A DNA stretch of 64,000 nucleotides, from contig AEZC01000234.1 of assembly GCA_000257205.1 (NCBI GenBank), positions 1-64,000 on the forward strand, in the 5' to 3' direction. This DNA comes from Vibrio ordalii ATCC 33509 (lineage in GTDB: Bacteria; Pseudomonadota; Gammaproteobacteria; Enterobacterales; Vibrionaceae). The notes below the pieces were generated by a model, which saw only the letters and a program-made list of their open reading frames with translations, had not been told where the DNA came from and made no database searches. The position numbers and the translations under genes are program-made. Positions within the stretch are counted from its first letter, which is position 1; each line of letters opens with the position of its first letter. Of the stretch, positions 39,191 through 47,475 are shown piece after piece.

Positions 39191-39881
39191 TTTGTATCCC
39201 TACTCTTATTTCTCATGTTCTTTATGACAAGCTTAAGCGAACGATGCAAGTCTACTTGGTGGTGATGTTCGCTGTTATTTTGTGAGATTATGGTTATGTA
39301 TGCTTTAGAATGTGCGATTATTAAAAAATAACTCCAAAACTAGCCAAATAAGCCTAATAACGACAAAGTGCTTTGTTATGCGTTTTTGGCTCAGAGGAGG
39401 GTGAATTAAGCATGAAGAATAAGTGATTTTTTATGCGATTATTTACATAAAAAGTGCATAATGCTGGCAGATTTAGCCAAAGCGACCTTTTTCGCTATGC
39501 ATGAATGTTTGATAAACAGGCAGTTTAATGCGGTGAAAGAGCAAATCATCAGGCAGATAATCTACTGAATTAGCAAAATGAAAATAAATTGTTAAATTAA
39601 AGTGTTTTTTCTTTGATCTGTACTTGATTGAGCAGTGATCCTTTAGAAAGATAAAGATCGCGGTACGTTGTTGGTGGCAATTTTAGGCGAACCATGCCAT
39701 ATTTCGTCGAAATTCATTTATACCCTTCCGACTTGAAGCTGCAGCGGTATTTGATACGTTCGCTTACTCCAATCACATCGTTTATCTATGTAATTGGCGA
39801 GGGGATGAACTCATTTTCCGCCTAACTGAAACGTCAAGCTGTTTGTGTATAGTTTACATTTAGCCAAATCTGGAGCACCTT
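39191..39881. other. Long AT-rich intergenic region between divergent arcA and rraB
   Basis: About 690 bp without a gene. It holds the arcA upstream region (a weak TTGCAT-17-CATAAA promoter can be read on the minus strand), a small ACAAAG/CTTTGT hairpin near 39364-39377, an AT-rich stretch, and a ~133-bp terminal-inverted-repeat element at 39719-39851 next to rraB. I see no convincing FNR box and no protein-coding frame. Confidence 0.7.
39719..39851. repeat. Dispersed MITE-like intergenic repeat, copy 1
   Basis: This ~133-bp block begins TATACCCTTCCGACTTGAAG and ends GCGTC/CAAGCTGTTTGTGTATA-like sequence whose complement reads TATACACAAACAGCTTGACG, so the ends are imperfect inverted repeats. 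Its interior (CTCCAATCACATCG) and its CCGCC near the right end recur in the block at 46258-46385. The right end TATA lies 30 bp before rraB and supplies a possible -10 (TATAGT). It resembles a class of short intergenic repeats I recall from Vibrio chromosomes; no transposase is encoded. Confidence 0.65.
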
Positions 39882-40307
39882 ATGTCTCAACCTCAGCAAG
39901 ATGATTATGTATCCGTTGAAGAGTTAATTGAAATTCAAAAAGAAGATACTCGCGACATCATTCAAGCACTGCTCGAAGATGGCAGTGATCCAGATGCGTT
40001 ATATGAGATAGAGCACCACCTATTTGCTGAAGATTTTGACACGCTAGAAAAAGCGGTTGTTGAAGCCTTTAAAATGGGCTTTGAAGTGCTTGAAGCAGAA
40101 GAAACAGAAGATGAAGACGGCAATAAACTGTTGTGCTGCGACGCGACGATGCAATCGGTACTGAAGGCCGAAGCGATCGATGAGCAGGCAGATAAGCTTA
40201 TTCAACTTGCTGAAAAATATGACATTATTTACGACGGCTGGGGCACTTACTACGCTGGTGAAGATGCGCTATACGACGATGAAGAAGATGAAGACGACCA
40301 AGAGTGA
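39882..40307 (+). CDS. rraB: Ribonuclease E inhibitor RraB
   Basis: RraB binds the C-terminal half of RNase E and modulates mRNA decay. The 141-residue acidic protein closely follows E. coli RraB/Yjg[19 protein letters not shown] (~31-48), [18 protein letters not shown] and [13 protein letters not shown] (~113-125), with an acidic tail. Its upstream region is formed partly by a dispersed repeat. It ends at a strong terminator. Confidence 0.95.
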   Translation: MSQPQQDDYVSVEELIEIQKEDTRDIIQALLEDGSDPDALYEIEHHLFAEDFDTLEKAVVEAFKMGFEVLEAEETEDEDGNKLLCCDATMQSVLKAEAIDEQADKLIQLAEKYDIIYDGWGTYYAGEDALYDDEEDEDDQE

Positions 40308-40333
40308 TTAGGCGTTGTTTACCTTGATGTGAG

Positions 40334-40361
40334 ATACCAGCCTTTTGGCTGGTATTTTTTT
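40334..40361 (+). terminator. Terminator downstream of rraB
   Basis: Perfect stem ATACCAGCC / GGCTGGTAT, TTTT loop, followed by a T run, 26 bp after the rraB stop. Confidence 0.9.
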
Positions 40362-40472
40362 AGCTATGCAAAGCTAACGGGGGGCACTTTAATGACGAAT
40401 CATTATTTTTGTCAGCACATCTTTATTTATTTTGTATATAATCGTTCAACATTGATCTAGCTCAAGTTTATT

Positions 40473-41276
40473 ATGCGAATTTCTCTTGCTGGCTTTTGGC
40501 AGCTTTCACCGTTGACTGATTTATCGATCCCGCAAGAGGATCTTTGTTTTCCTGCGCCTCTTAGCCAAGTATTACCTCACGATATGACAGAAGTACAAAT
40601 TGCCGAGCAAGAGTGGCATTTGATGCATGATGTTGAGGTAGATGAAGCGATGCTTAGCTTCGCTGCAATTGATCTTGTGCTTGAGGGCATCGATTTTTAT
40701 GCGGAAATACGTTTAAACGGTGTGGCACTATTCGATTGTGATGGCAGCCAAGCGGTGTATAAAAAAGACATTCGGCCTTTGCTACAACTCGGTCGCAACC
40801 GGTTCGAAATTTTGTTTGTTGAGCAAGAAGAAGAGTGGTTGCTTGATGAGCCAGATTTGCCGCAATTATGCCCGCTAGGGCACCACGCGGTGAAGAAATA
40901 CGATGAGCGAATGGGGATTTGGCAAGAGCCTTATCTACAATGCATTCGTCATGTTCGTCTAGAGCATGTTACCGCTGAGCAAATCTGGCACTATGGCGGC
41001 GGCTGTGAGTTTTTGGTTCACTTACATTATCAAACCTACGCACCAGGATTAGTTTCCGCGGTAGTAAAATTTAATGGTATGAGCTATCAGTTGCCTATTG
41101 ATGTGCGCCATCAGCATGCCAGTGCTTTATTTCAAGTGGAAGCGCCGAAGTACGCAGATCTTACACAGCTTAACTAGAATGATTTGTATACCTTATCGGT
41201 GCAACTTGATGGTCAGCAGCAATCCTTCCATATCGCGTTAAGCGAAGACCTCTGTGTTACTCATTTCCCTATTTGA
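40473..41276 (+). pseudogene. GH2/beta-mannosidase N-terminal-domain-like protein with in-frame amber stop
   Basis: A 234-codon frame ends at TAG 41175-41177 after LTQLN, but the same frame continues NDLYTLSVQLDGQQQSF to HFPI and TGA at 41276, giving 267 codons. The continuation looks like the rest of a beta-sandwich, so the original product was probably ~266 residues with a sense codon (simplest CAG) at the stop. The N-terminal ~150 residues resemble the sugar-binding jelly-roll of GH2 enzymes: ISLAGFWQLSPL, then LVLEGIDFYAEIRLNGVALF (~70-90) and QLGRNRFEILFVEQ. A second sandwich follows (~165-266). There is no TIM barrel, so no catalytic domain. The function is unknown; identity as a truncated gene is likely but the ancestral length is inferred. 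Confidence 0.7.
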
Positions 41277-41287
41277 TTGAGCTGATG

Positions 41288-41680
41288 TTAATGAGAGCAC
41301 TTCATTGCTGACCAATCTTGTGGATGCCTCTTTTGCCAGAATTTCTCGTAGAAGTAGTAAGCACAAGTATTAATGCTCGGTTCGATCATAGCTAACACAC
41401 CACCAATGATAAAACTTCCGGTCATGATATATGCCACGCTAAATGCAACACTAAAGTGTACTACAGCGAAGCTACCTGTTTTAATTTTAGCTGATTGTGA
41501 GTAGCGGCGCAGCGGGGCGTAGTGTGCCCATACTTTTTCATGAAAGTAAAAAGCAACGGTATTGACCATCGGCTCAAGCATGGCAATCAGACTACCAAGA
41601 ATAATGTCGCCCGTAAGTAGGTAAACGACAGTAAACGCGATACTGAAGTGGATGGCGGCAAAGCTGAGCGTTTTTTTCAT
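41288..41680 (-). CDS. DUF2061 membrane protein with internal duplication
   Basis: A ~130-residue predicted inner-membrane protein of the DUF2061 family. It is two copies of the same unit: KKTLSFAAIHFSIAFTVVYL ... EPMVNTVAFYFHEKVW (~1-52) and KTGSFAVVHFSVAFSVAYIM ... EPSINTCAYYFYEKFW (~67-118). Each unit has two hydrophobic helices. No function is known. The start is ATG 41680 with AGGTG ten bases upstream; GTG 41689 is an alternative. It converges on the GH2-like gene with 11 bp between the two stops. Confidence 0.85.
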   Translation of the reverse strand: MKKTLSFAAIHFSIAFTVVYLLTGDIILGSLIAMLEPMVNTVAFYFHEKVWAHYAPLRRYSQSAKIKTGSFAVVHFSVAFSVAYIMTGSFIIGGVLAMIEPSINTCAYYFYEKFWQKRHPQDWSAMKCSH

Positions 41681-41802
41681 AATGTTCACCTAAACGGTTA
41701 TCTGGTTGATGTAAACATTATTGATAATTATTCTCAACAAGTAAAGGTGATTGAACCTATTAGTTTGATAGCCAATTCCTAACTGAGGCGCTTATCGTTG
41801 GC

Positions 41803-41832
41803 ATAAAAAAAAGCGCCTCATGCGCTTTTTTA
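41803..41832. terminator. Terminator downstream of the uspA gene
   Basis: Short stem AAGCGC / GCGCTT within A and T runs, 17 bp past the uspA stop on the minus strand. A second copy of GAGGCGCTT at ~41785-41794 could pair with AAGCGCCTC, an alternative larger fold. Confidence 0.8.
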
Positions 41833-41848
41833 TGACGATGCAGGGTTT

Positions 41849-42286
41849 CTATCCTTGCGGCTTGACGACCAGTACATTGATTGGCGAATTTTGCACTACT
41901 TTACTGGCCACCGATCCCAGCATCACTTTATCGATCTTCGAGCGTTTATGGCTTGGCATGATAATCAAATCAGCTCCGAGCTTCTCTGCGTAATCTAAAA
42001 TGGTGGTGTAGGCTTTACCTTCCGCTACATGCAGTTTGTAGATTACTTCGTCAGCGATATGTTGATCAGCAAACTGTTTTAGCTGTTGCTTGACGTCTTC
42101 TTTCATTTTCGCCGCGGCATCTTTCGGGAAGTATGTGGCGACCATCGACATGTGGATACCAGGTAATACATTTAAAAGATGAATTTCAGCATTGGAATGT
42201 GTCGCGTGCCAAACAGCAAGTTCAACGGCTTTGTCAGAAAAGCCTTTTTCATTAAGGTCTACTGGAACAAGAATGTGTTTATACAT
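41849..42286 (-). CDS. Universal stress protein UspA family, TRAP-associated (TeaD-like)
   Basis: A 145-residue UspA-fold cytoplasmic protein starting MYKHILVPVDLNEKG. The ATP-binding region is MPSHKRSKIDKVMLGSVASKVVQNSP (positions ~110-136), a variant of the G-x2-G-x9-G(S/T) loop. It lies downstream of a TRAP receptor and permease in the same orientation, like TeaD in the Halomonas TeaABC system, which binds ATP and tunes transporter activity. A regulatory role here is inferred. If the permease is dead this gene may be a remnant of the module. Confidence 0.88.
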   Translation of the reverse strand: MYKHILVPVDLNEKGFSDKAVELAVWHATHSNAEIHLLNVLPGIHMSMVATYFPKDAAAKMKEDVKQQLKQFADQHIADEVIYKLHVAEGKAYTTILDYAEKLGADLIIMPSHKRSKIDKVMLGSVASKVVQNSPINVLVVKPQG

Positions 42287-42341
42287 TATGGATTATCTCA
42301 TCTACGATAGGGTGCTTTAGAGCACCTTGTTTCCGTAAAGT

Positions 42342-42367
42342 ATATGCCTAGCTCGTGCTAGGCATAT
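42342..42367 (-). promoter_or_regulatory. Perfect intercistronic hairpin between TRAP permease and uspA
   Basis: An 11-bp perfect stem ATATGCCTAGC / GCTAGGCATAT with a 4-base loop lies at the 3' end of the permease gene (overlapping codons just before or at its end) and 56 bp before uspA. No T run follows, so mRNA stabilisation or processing is more likely than termination. Confidence 0.6.
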
Positions 42368-42370
42368 TGA

Positions 42371-44944
42371 TTAAGCGCGTATTTCTTGTGTTCTCATACG
42401 GCGTTTCTGATTCCAAGCTAAGGTCAATACTAGTAATAATGCAGGTAAGAAGACCCACTCTTTCATCGGACGTTGGCTTTCCACTACAATTGAGCGGATT
42501 TCCCAATCAAAATCTATACCTGCTGCCTCTGCTGGGCTGCCGAACTCAATCATATCCACCAGCATACGATTGCTGGTTTCTTTCAAGGTTAGTCCCATTG
42601 ATTGAATACGCTGCTCTGCCGTTGCGGCTTGATCCTCAAAAGGCAGTTGTACGGTTTTTGATGTGAAATTCCCATCGATTTTCTCACCTGCAACAATCAG
42701 TTTGATAGGTTGACCTACGGGGAGTTTTTCAACAACTTGATTAATAGAAGTGCCAGGATGCAGCTCTGTTGCAGGATAAATCATATCCCACCAAAAACCG
42801 GGCCTGAAGAATGAGAACGTTAACACCAACAGCAAGACGGTTTCCCACCACTTATTGCGAGTTAGCCACCAACCTTGAGTCGCAGCAGAAAACAGCAGCA
42901 TTGCGGTAATGGCTGAGAAAATGGTTAACGCTAAGTGCCACCATGTATCAATTCCCATTAGCAGTAGTTGAGTGTTGAATACGAACATAAAGGGCAAAAT
43001 GGCGGTACGAATATCGTAAGCAAACCCTTGAATACCTGTACGAATAGGGTCTGATTTAGCGATAGCCGCTGCGGCAAATGCCGCCAAGCCAACGGGGGGG
43101 GTATCATCGGCCAAAATGCCGAAATAGAACACAAATAAGTGTACGGCAATCAGCGGAATGATAAGTCCATGAGCGGCTCCCAGTGTCACAATGACGGGAG
43201 CCATTAAGGTTGATACGACGATGTAGTTGGCGGTAGTCGGTAAGCCCATACCAAGAATGAGGCTGATCACGGCGGTAAAAATCAGCATCAGTATGACGCT
43301 GCCACCGGAGATAAACTCAACAAAATCGGTCATCACTAAGCCGATGCCAGTCAAGGTGACGACACCAACGACGGTTCATGCGGCTGCGGTTGCCACGCCA
43401 ATGCCAATCATATTTCGCGCGCCCGAAACCAAGCTTTCGGCAAGATCAACAAACCCAGCCTTCACTTGCTTGTTCAAATCGTTGCTTTTATTAAGTAACG
43501 ATATGAGTGGCCGCTGAGTGATCAAAATGAAGACCATAAATATCGTGGCCCAAAAAGCGGATAACCCGGGTGAGAAGCGCTCAACCGTCAAACACCACAC
43601 TAGCACCACAATAGGTAGCAGGTAATGAAGCCCTGATTTTACCGTCGGCCCAGGGTCGGGTACTTCTTGGATATCCATGTCCATTGTACTTTCTGAGGCG
43701 TGGCGAGATGAGATTCTAATCAGAGCGACATAAGTCAGTAAAAGCGCGACCGTAACAATGGGAGTAGCAGCGTCACCAAACACCTCTTTGGTCCAACCAA
43801 TGCCGTAGTAAACAACAGCGCTGAGAACACAAAGCCCTAAAATAGTACCCGTAAATGAAAGTAAGCTTTGCACCCATGTCGGTGTATGACGGCGAGGTAG
43901 GCCTTTCATTCCTGCTTTGCAGGCTTCCAAATGGACAATATAAATTAAAGCAATGTAAGAGATAAGTGCTGGCAGTAGCGCAGCACGGATCACTTCAACA
44001 TAGGAAATACCGACATATTCCACCATTAAAAATGCGGCAGCACCCATGATCGGCGGTGTTAATTGGCCATTGGTGGAAGCGGCAACTTCAACCGCGCCAG
44101 CTTTCGTTCCGGAAAAGCCAACGCGTTTCATCAATGGAATGGTAAAAGTGCCGGTGGTAACTACGTTTGCAATCGATGAGCCAGACACTAGCCCTGATAA
44201 GCCTGAGGCCACAACCGCTGCTTTCGCTGGGCCGCCTCGCATATGGCCCAACAGTGAAAAGGCCACCTTGATAAAATAGGCACCTGCGCCAGCTCGTTCA
44301 AGCATTGCACCAAATAGAACAAACAAGAACACAAAAGAGGTGGAAACCCCAAGAGCCACACCAAAAACTCCTTCAGTGGTCAGCCACAAATGAGACATCG
44401 CTTTGTTTAGGCTTGCTCCTTTATGAGCAATCACATCTGGCATGTGTGGGCCGCCAAAGGTGTAGAGCAAGAATAGTGCAGCGACCAACATCAGTGGTGG
44501 TCCTAACGCTCGGCGTGTTGCTTCAAGTAATAGCACCATTCCTGTGACGGAGACCGCTATATCAATCAAGGTTGGTGCGCCAGAACGACCAGCCAACTCG
44601 TTGTAAAATAAATAGATATAAGCGGCAGAGAAGCTACCGGCTAAGGCAAGGAGCCAGTCAATCAGTGGAATACGATCGCGCGGTGAGCTCTTTAATGCTG
44701 GATAGGCGGTAAAGGCTAGAAAAATGGCAAACGTAAGGTGAACCGCTCGTGCCTGTGTATCGTTTAAGATGGCAAAGTTAAAAATAAAAGGCAGCGGTGA
44801 AGCATACCAAAGTTGGAATAGGGACCAACATAGTGGGACAAACCACAAAATGCGCCCTGGCAAACCGTGAGGATTTCTTGCACCAGTATCGGATTGCGCT
44901 ACCATTTCCTGCACATCAGTCGACGGAGTGAGTGTCTTCGTCAT
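42371..44944 (-). pseudogene. TRAP transporter fused permease (DctQM/TAXI type) with in-frame opal stop
   Basis: One frame of 857 codons runs from ATG 44944 to 42371 but is cut by TGA at 43376-43378 (codon 523). The first part (522 residues) holds the small-subunit-like region and about half of the large DctM-like domain (GLVSGSSIANVVTTGTFTIP, TNGQLTPPIMGAAAFLMVEY). The second resumes TVVGVVTLTGIGLVMTDF in the same frame and carries the conserved GMGLPTTANYIVVSTLMAP and the C-terminal hydrophilic tail. The family usually has a glycine at the stop position (ATAAAG-x-VVGVV), so GGA to TGA is the simplest explanation. Re-initiation at ATG 43354 could make a 327-residue fragment but half a transporter should not work. 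The substrate is unknown; it is paired with the TAXI receptor upstream. Confidence 0.85.
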
Positions 44945-45241
44945 GTACGTTATCCTTATTATTGACTGCCTACATCTCGGTTGACCACAGGGTCAATTCC
45001 CGGCTACTGAGAAGCTGGCTATTGCGGAACAGAACAAAAGGTGGGTCGTTAAATCATTTAAGACCCAAAGGTGCCCAGTGAGTCGTTGTGAACGTAAGAC
45101 GGTGGGCGATCATCGCCGCCACTGCTTGAACATCACGCAAAGGGATCAAGGGCATATCACCTGTAATTGAACGGGCAATCAAAGGAGACAGTAAGTCCCC
45201 TTTGACTCGGTATTGTTATTGTCAGTGTTCGCGATGCGAAA
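44945..45241 (-). other. Intercistronic region of the TRAP operon with processing-type hairpin
   Basis: About 297 bp between the receptor and permease genes contain no plausible gene. At 45180-45204 the arms CAAAGGAGAC and GTCCCCTTTG flank a 5-base loop; on the minus-strand transcript the single mismatch becomes a G-U pair, giving a 10-bp stem just after the receptor gene. A GGGTC / GACCC pair lies at about 45042-45065. These fit an mRNA that keeps the receptor in excess over the permease. Confidence 0.6.
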
Positions 45242-46210
45242 TTATTTTAGCAAACCGATTTCTTTGTAGTATTTTTCAGCACCTGGATGAAGGGGAATAG
45301 AGATCCCGGCTTTAACCATGTCTTCTTTTTTCAAATTAGCAAAAGCAGGGTGAAGACGTTTAAAGGTATCAAAATCTTCAAATACCGCTTTGACTAGGTT
45401 GTAGGCGACTTCATCAGACACATCGGTGCTTGATACCAATGTCGCTGCCACACCAAAGCTGGTTACATCTTTATCTGTTCCACGATACATGCCAGCAGGA
45501 ATGGTGCTGTAAGCGTAGTAAGGGTTATTGGCAACAATTTTTTCAATTTCAGGGCCAGTGGCAGAGACGAGTTTTGCATCGCATGAGGTTGTTGCTTCTT
45601 TGATTGAACCATTTGGATGGCCAACCATGTAAATGAAGGCGTCTATTTTATTGTCGCATAACGCTTGAGAGCGTTCAGAGCCTTTGAGCTCAGAAGCTAG
45701 CTTGAAGCTGTCATTGGTCCAACCAAATGCATCCATCACCACTGCCATCGTGGCTCTGTCACCCGAACCAGGGTTACCAATGTTGACACGTTTACCTTTC
45801 AAGTCTGCCACGTTTTCAATGCCAGAATCGGCGCGAGCAATGATGTTAAAAGGTTCGGTATGAAGAGAGAATACTGCGCGCAGTTTTTTATTCGGGCCTT
45901 GTTCGCTAAATTCGCTAGTGCCGTTATAACCATGGTACTGCCAGTCAGATTGAACGATACCAAAATCAAGCTCATTCGAACGAATGGTATTCACGTTGTA
46001 GATAGACCCGCCGGTTGATTCGACTGAGCAGCGAATGTTGTGGTCTTTACGCCCTTTGTTAACCAGCTTACAAATAGCACCACCTGTTGGGTAGTAAACA
46101 CCAGTGACGGATCCCGTACCAATAGTAATAAATTCTTGTGCACTGACCGTTCCTGCCCCCATGACGGCTGCTGAAATTACTCCAACTTTAATCAATTTAT
46201 TCAACGCCAT
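45242..46210 (-). CDS. TAXI-family TRAP transporter solute-binding protein
   Basis: A ~322-residue periplasmic receptor with a signal peptide (MALNKLIKVGVISAAVMGAG ... SAQ). The mature start EFITIGTGSVTGVYYPTGGA is the hallmark of TAXI receptors. Further family features are ELDFGIVQSDWQYHGYNG (~80), LHTEPFNIIARADSGI (~118), NIGNPGSGDRATM (~147) and DAFIYMVGHPNGSI (~195). The substrate is not identifiable; related proteins bind glutamate or other carboxylates. The start is ATG 46210 with GGAAGGGA; the longer frame to 46243 lacks a site. A dispersed repeat lies directly upstream. Confidence 0.93.
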   Translation of the reverse strand: MALNKLIKVGVISAAVMGAGTVSAQEFITIGTGSVTGVYYPTGGAICKLVNKGRKDHNIRCSVESTGGSIYNVNTIRSNELDFGIVQSDWQYHGYNGTSEFSEQGPNKKLRAVFSLHTEPFNIIARADSGIENVADLKGKRVNIGNPGSGDRATMAVVMDAFGWTNDSFKLASELKGSERSQALCDNKIDAFIYMVGHPNGSIKEATTSCDAKLVSATGPEIEKIVANNPYYAYSTIPAGMYRGTDKDVTSFGVAATLVSSTDVSDEVAYNLVKAVFEDFDTFKRLHPAFANLKKEDMVKAGISIPLHPGAEKYYKEIGLLK

Positions 46211-46257
46211 GAATTTCCCTTCCTTATTCATTATTAATCCCATAGATAATTGTTGTT

Positions 46258-46385
46258 ACACCCTTCTCAGTTGAAGTTGCTGTGGTGTTGGCTACGTTGG
46301 TTTACCCCAATCACAGAATCTTATCCATGCTATATGACAACTGACTCATTTGTCGTCTATCCGCCACTTCAAGATGTTTGGGGAT
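46258..46385. repeat. Dispersed MITE-like intergenic repeat, copy 2
   Basis: This ~128-bp block starts ACACCCTTCTCAGTTGAAGT, carries CCCCAATCACAG in its interior and ends CCGCCACTTCAAGATGTTTG. It aligns with the block at 39719-39851 (shared CTT-x4-TTGAAG-TGC left end, CCAATCACA centre, CCGCC and CAAG-x-TGTTTG right end). The ends are imperfect inverted repeats. Confidence 0.65.
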
Positions 46386-46609
46386 CGGGGGAGTTTCCTC
46401 ATCTGGAAACGGCATCTTTTTCAATCTGAGTATTGAAAAAGCGGCTAAATAATACCAAAAAATCGGCACATAATTACATAAATGTTAAAAAATGTAGCTA
46501 AATTTGCTATTAATAAGCGTCACTATCAGAGTCAAAATATGACAATAGCTTGCCTATCAAGGAGTTATTTCTCTTTCTGTTGTGACAACTTATTGCTGAA
46601 GATGTGAAG

Positions 46610-46641
46610 AGAATCACGCCGACTTGACGCAGTGTGATTCT
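46610..46641 (-). terminator. Candidate terminator downstream of argR
   Basis: The arms AGAATCAC / GTGATTCT are separated by 16 bases, 36 bp beyond the argR stop. There is no strong T run, so termination may be partial. Confidence 0.5.
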
Positions 46642-46676
46642 ACTAGAGAGTGAGATGAAATACGTTTAGGGACAAA

Positions 46677-47150
46677 TTACCCTGCGTAATCAAATAGATC
46701 ACAGACTGAATCAAACAATTGCTTTGTCGTTACGTTCAGTGTCGGTGTGATAAAAATGGTATCGTCACCGGCCACCACACCCAAGATGCCTTCCGATTTG
46801 CCCAGAGAATCAAGTAACCGAGCAATAAGCTGTGCCGCCCCTGGTCCGGTATGAATCACTACCAGCGCGGCATTGTGATCTATGTCTAGCACTAACTCAC
46901 GCAGTGAACTTGATACGGTTGGTACACCGAGCTCAGCAGGAAGGCAGTAGACCATTTCCATTTTTGCGTTGCGTGTGCGCACCGCACCAAATTTAGTCAG
47001 CATGCGAGATACTTTGGATTGGTTGATACTATCAAACCCTTCATTACGCAGGGCATCGACAATGTCACCTTGAGATCCAAAACGCTCTTCTTTTAATAGA
47101 TTTTTAAAAGCACGAACCAGATTATCTTGCTTATCATTATTGTTGCGCAT
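46677..47150 (-). CDS. argR: Arginine repressor ArgR
   Basis: ArgR is the hexameric arginine-responsive DNA-binding regulator of arginine synthesis and catabolism. The 157-residue protein has an N-terminal winged helix (~8-75, [20 protein letters not shown] and [16 protein letters not shown]) and a C-terminal arginine-binding oligomerisation domain with [15 protein letters not shown] (~100) and [11 protein letters not shown] (~122). It is divergent from mdh, the conserved arrangement in gammaproteobacteria. A palindromic ARG-box-like site lies 41 bp upstream. Confidence 0.97.
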   Translation of the reverse strand: MRNNNDKQDNLVRAFKNLLKEERFGSQGDIVDALRNEGFDSINQSKVSRMLTKFGAVRTRNAKMEMVYCLPAELGVPTVSSSLRELVLDIDHNAALVVIHTGPGAAQLIARLLDSLGKSEGILGVVAGDDTIFITPTLNVTTKQLFDSVCDLFDYAG

Positions 47151-47190
47151 AGTTATCGTCTTCGATTAGCCATTTATTGCTGCATATTCT

Positions 47191-47204
47191 CGCATAGCTA
47201 TGCA
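47191..47204. promoter_or_regulatory. Candidate ARG box in the argR-mdh intergenic region
   Basis: The perfect palindrome GCATAGCTATGC, read as CGCATAGCTATGCA, matches about 10 of 14 positions of the ARG-box core TGAATWWWWATTCA. Its place just upstream of argR suits autoregulation. Confidence 0.4.
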
Positions 47205-47475
47205 GTTATCGCCAAATTATCGTCCAAAAGTGTCTAAAAAGTCACTGTAAACATTTGTGTAAAACTTTGGTCGAATGGCAACTTAACTCTTTGTCGCTAA
47301 AGATAAACAAGGTCATAATTGCCATCGCTGCTGTAGCTCGATTTTAGCGAATTGCGCGAGGTCGCAAAGCTAGCGTTAATTGATTGTAATCATATTGTGA
47401 TTACTATAGTTTTCTAGCTTAAAAATACCCTACACGAAAACATTTATAAGAGATTTATTCTCAAGGAGAACTACG

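Larger units (their letters stand above)
46211..46676. other. Intergenic region between argR and the TRAP receptor gene
   Basis: About 466 bp with no gene. It contains the dispersed repeat at 46258-46385, an AT-rich stretch (46430-46560) and a stem at 46610-46641 after argR. The promoter of the TRAP operon must lie in or next to the repeat. Confidence 0.7.

Noticed and set aside
39357..39380. Small inverted repeat ATAAC...GTTAT considered as an integron attC site
   Set aside because: It lacks the paired R and L box layout and the length of VCR attC sites, and there are no cassettes or integrase nearby.
39412..39426. Four-codon reading frame after a strong AGGAGG site considered as a leader peptide
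   Set aside because: It has no downstream attenuator and no gene within 450 bp on that strand; too short to support.
43376..43378. TGA in the permease considered as selenocysteine
   Set aside because: The position is glycine in the family, the context is a membrane helix with no redox role, and no SECIS-like hairpin is evident just after it.
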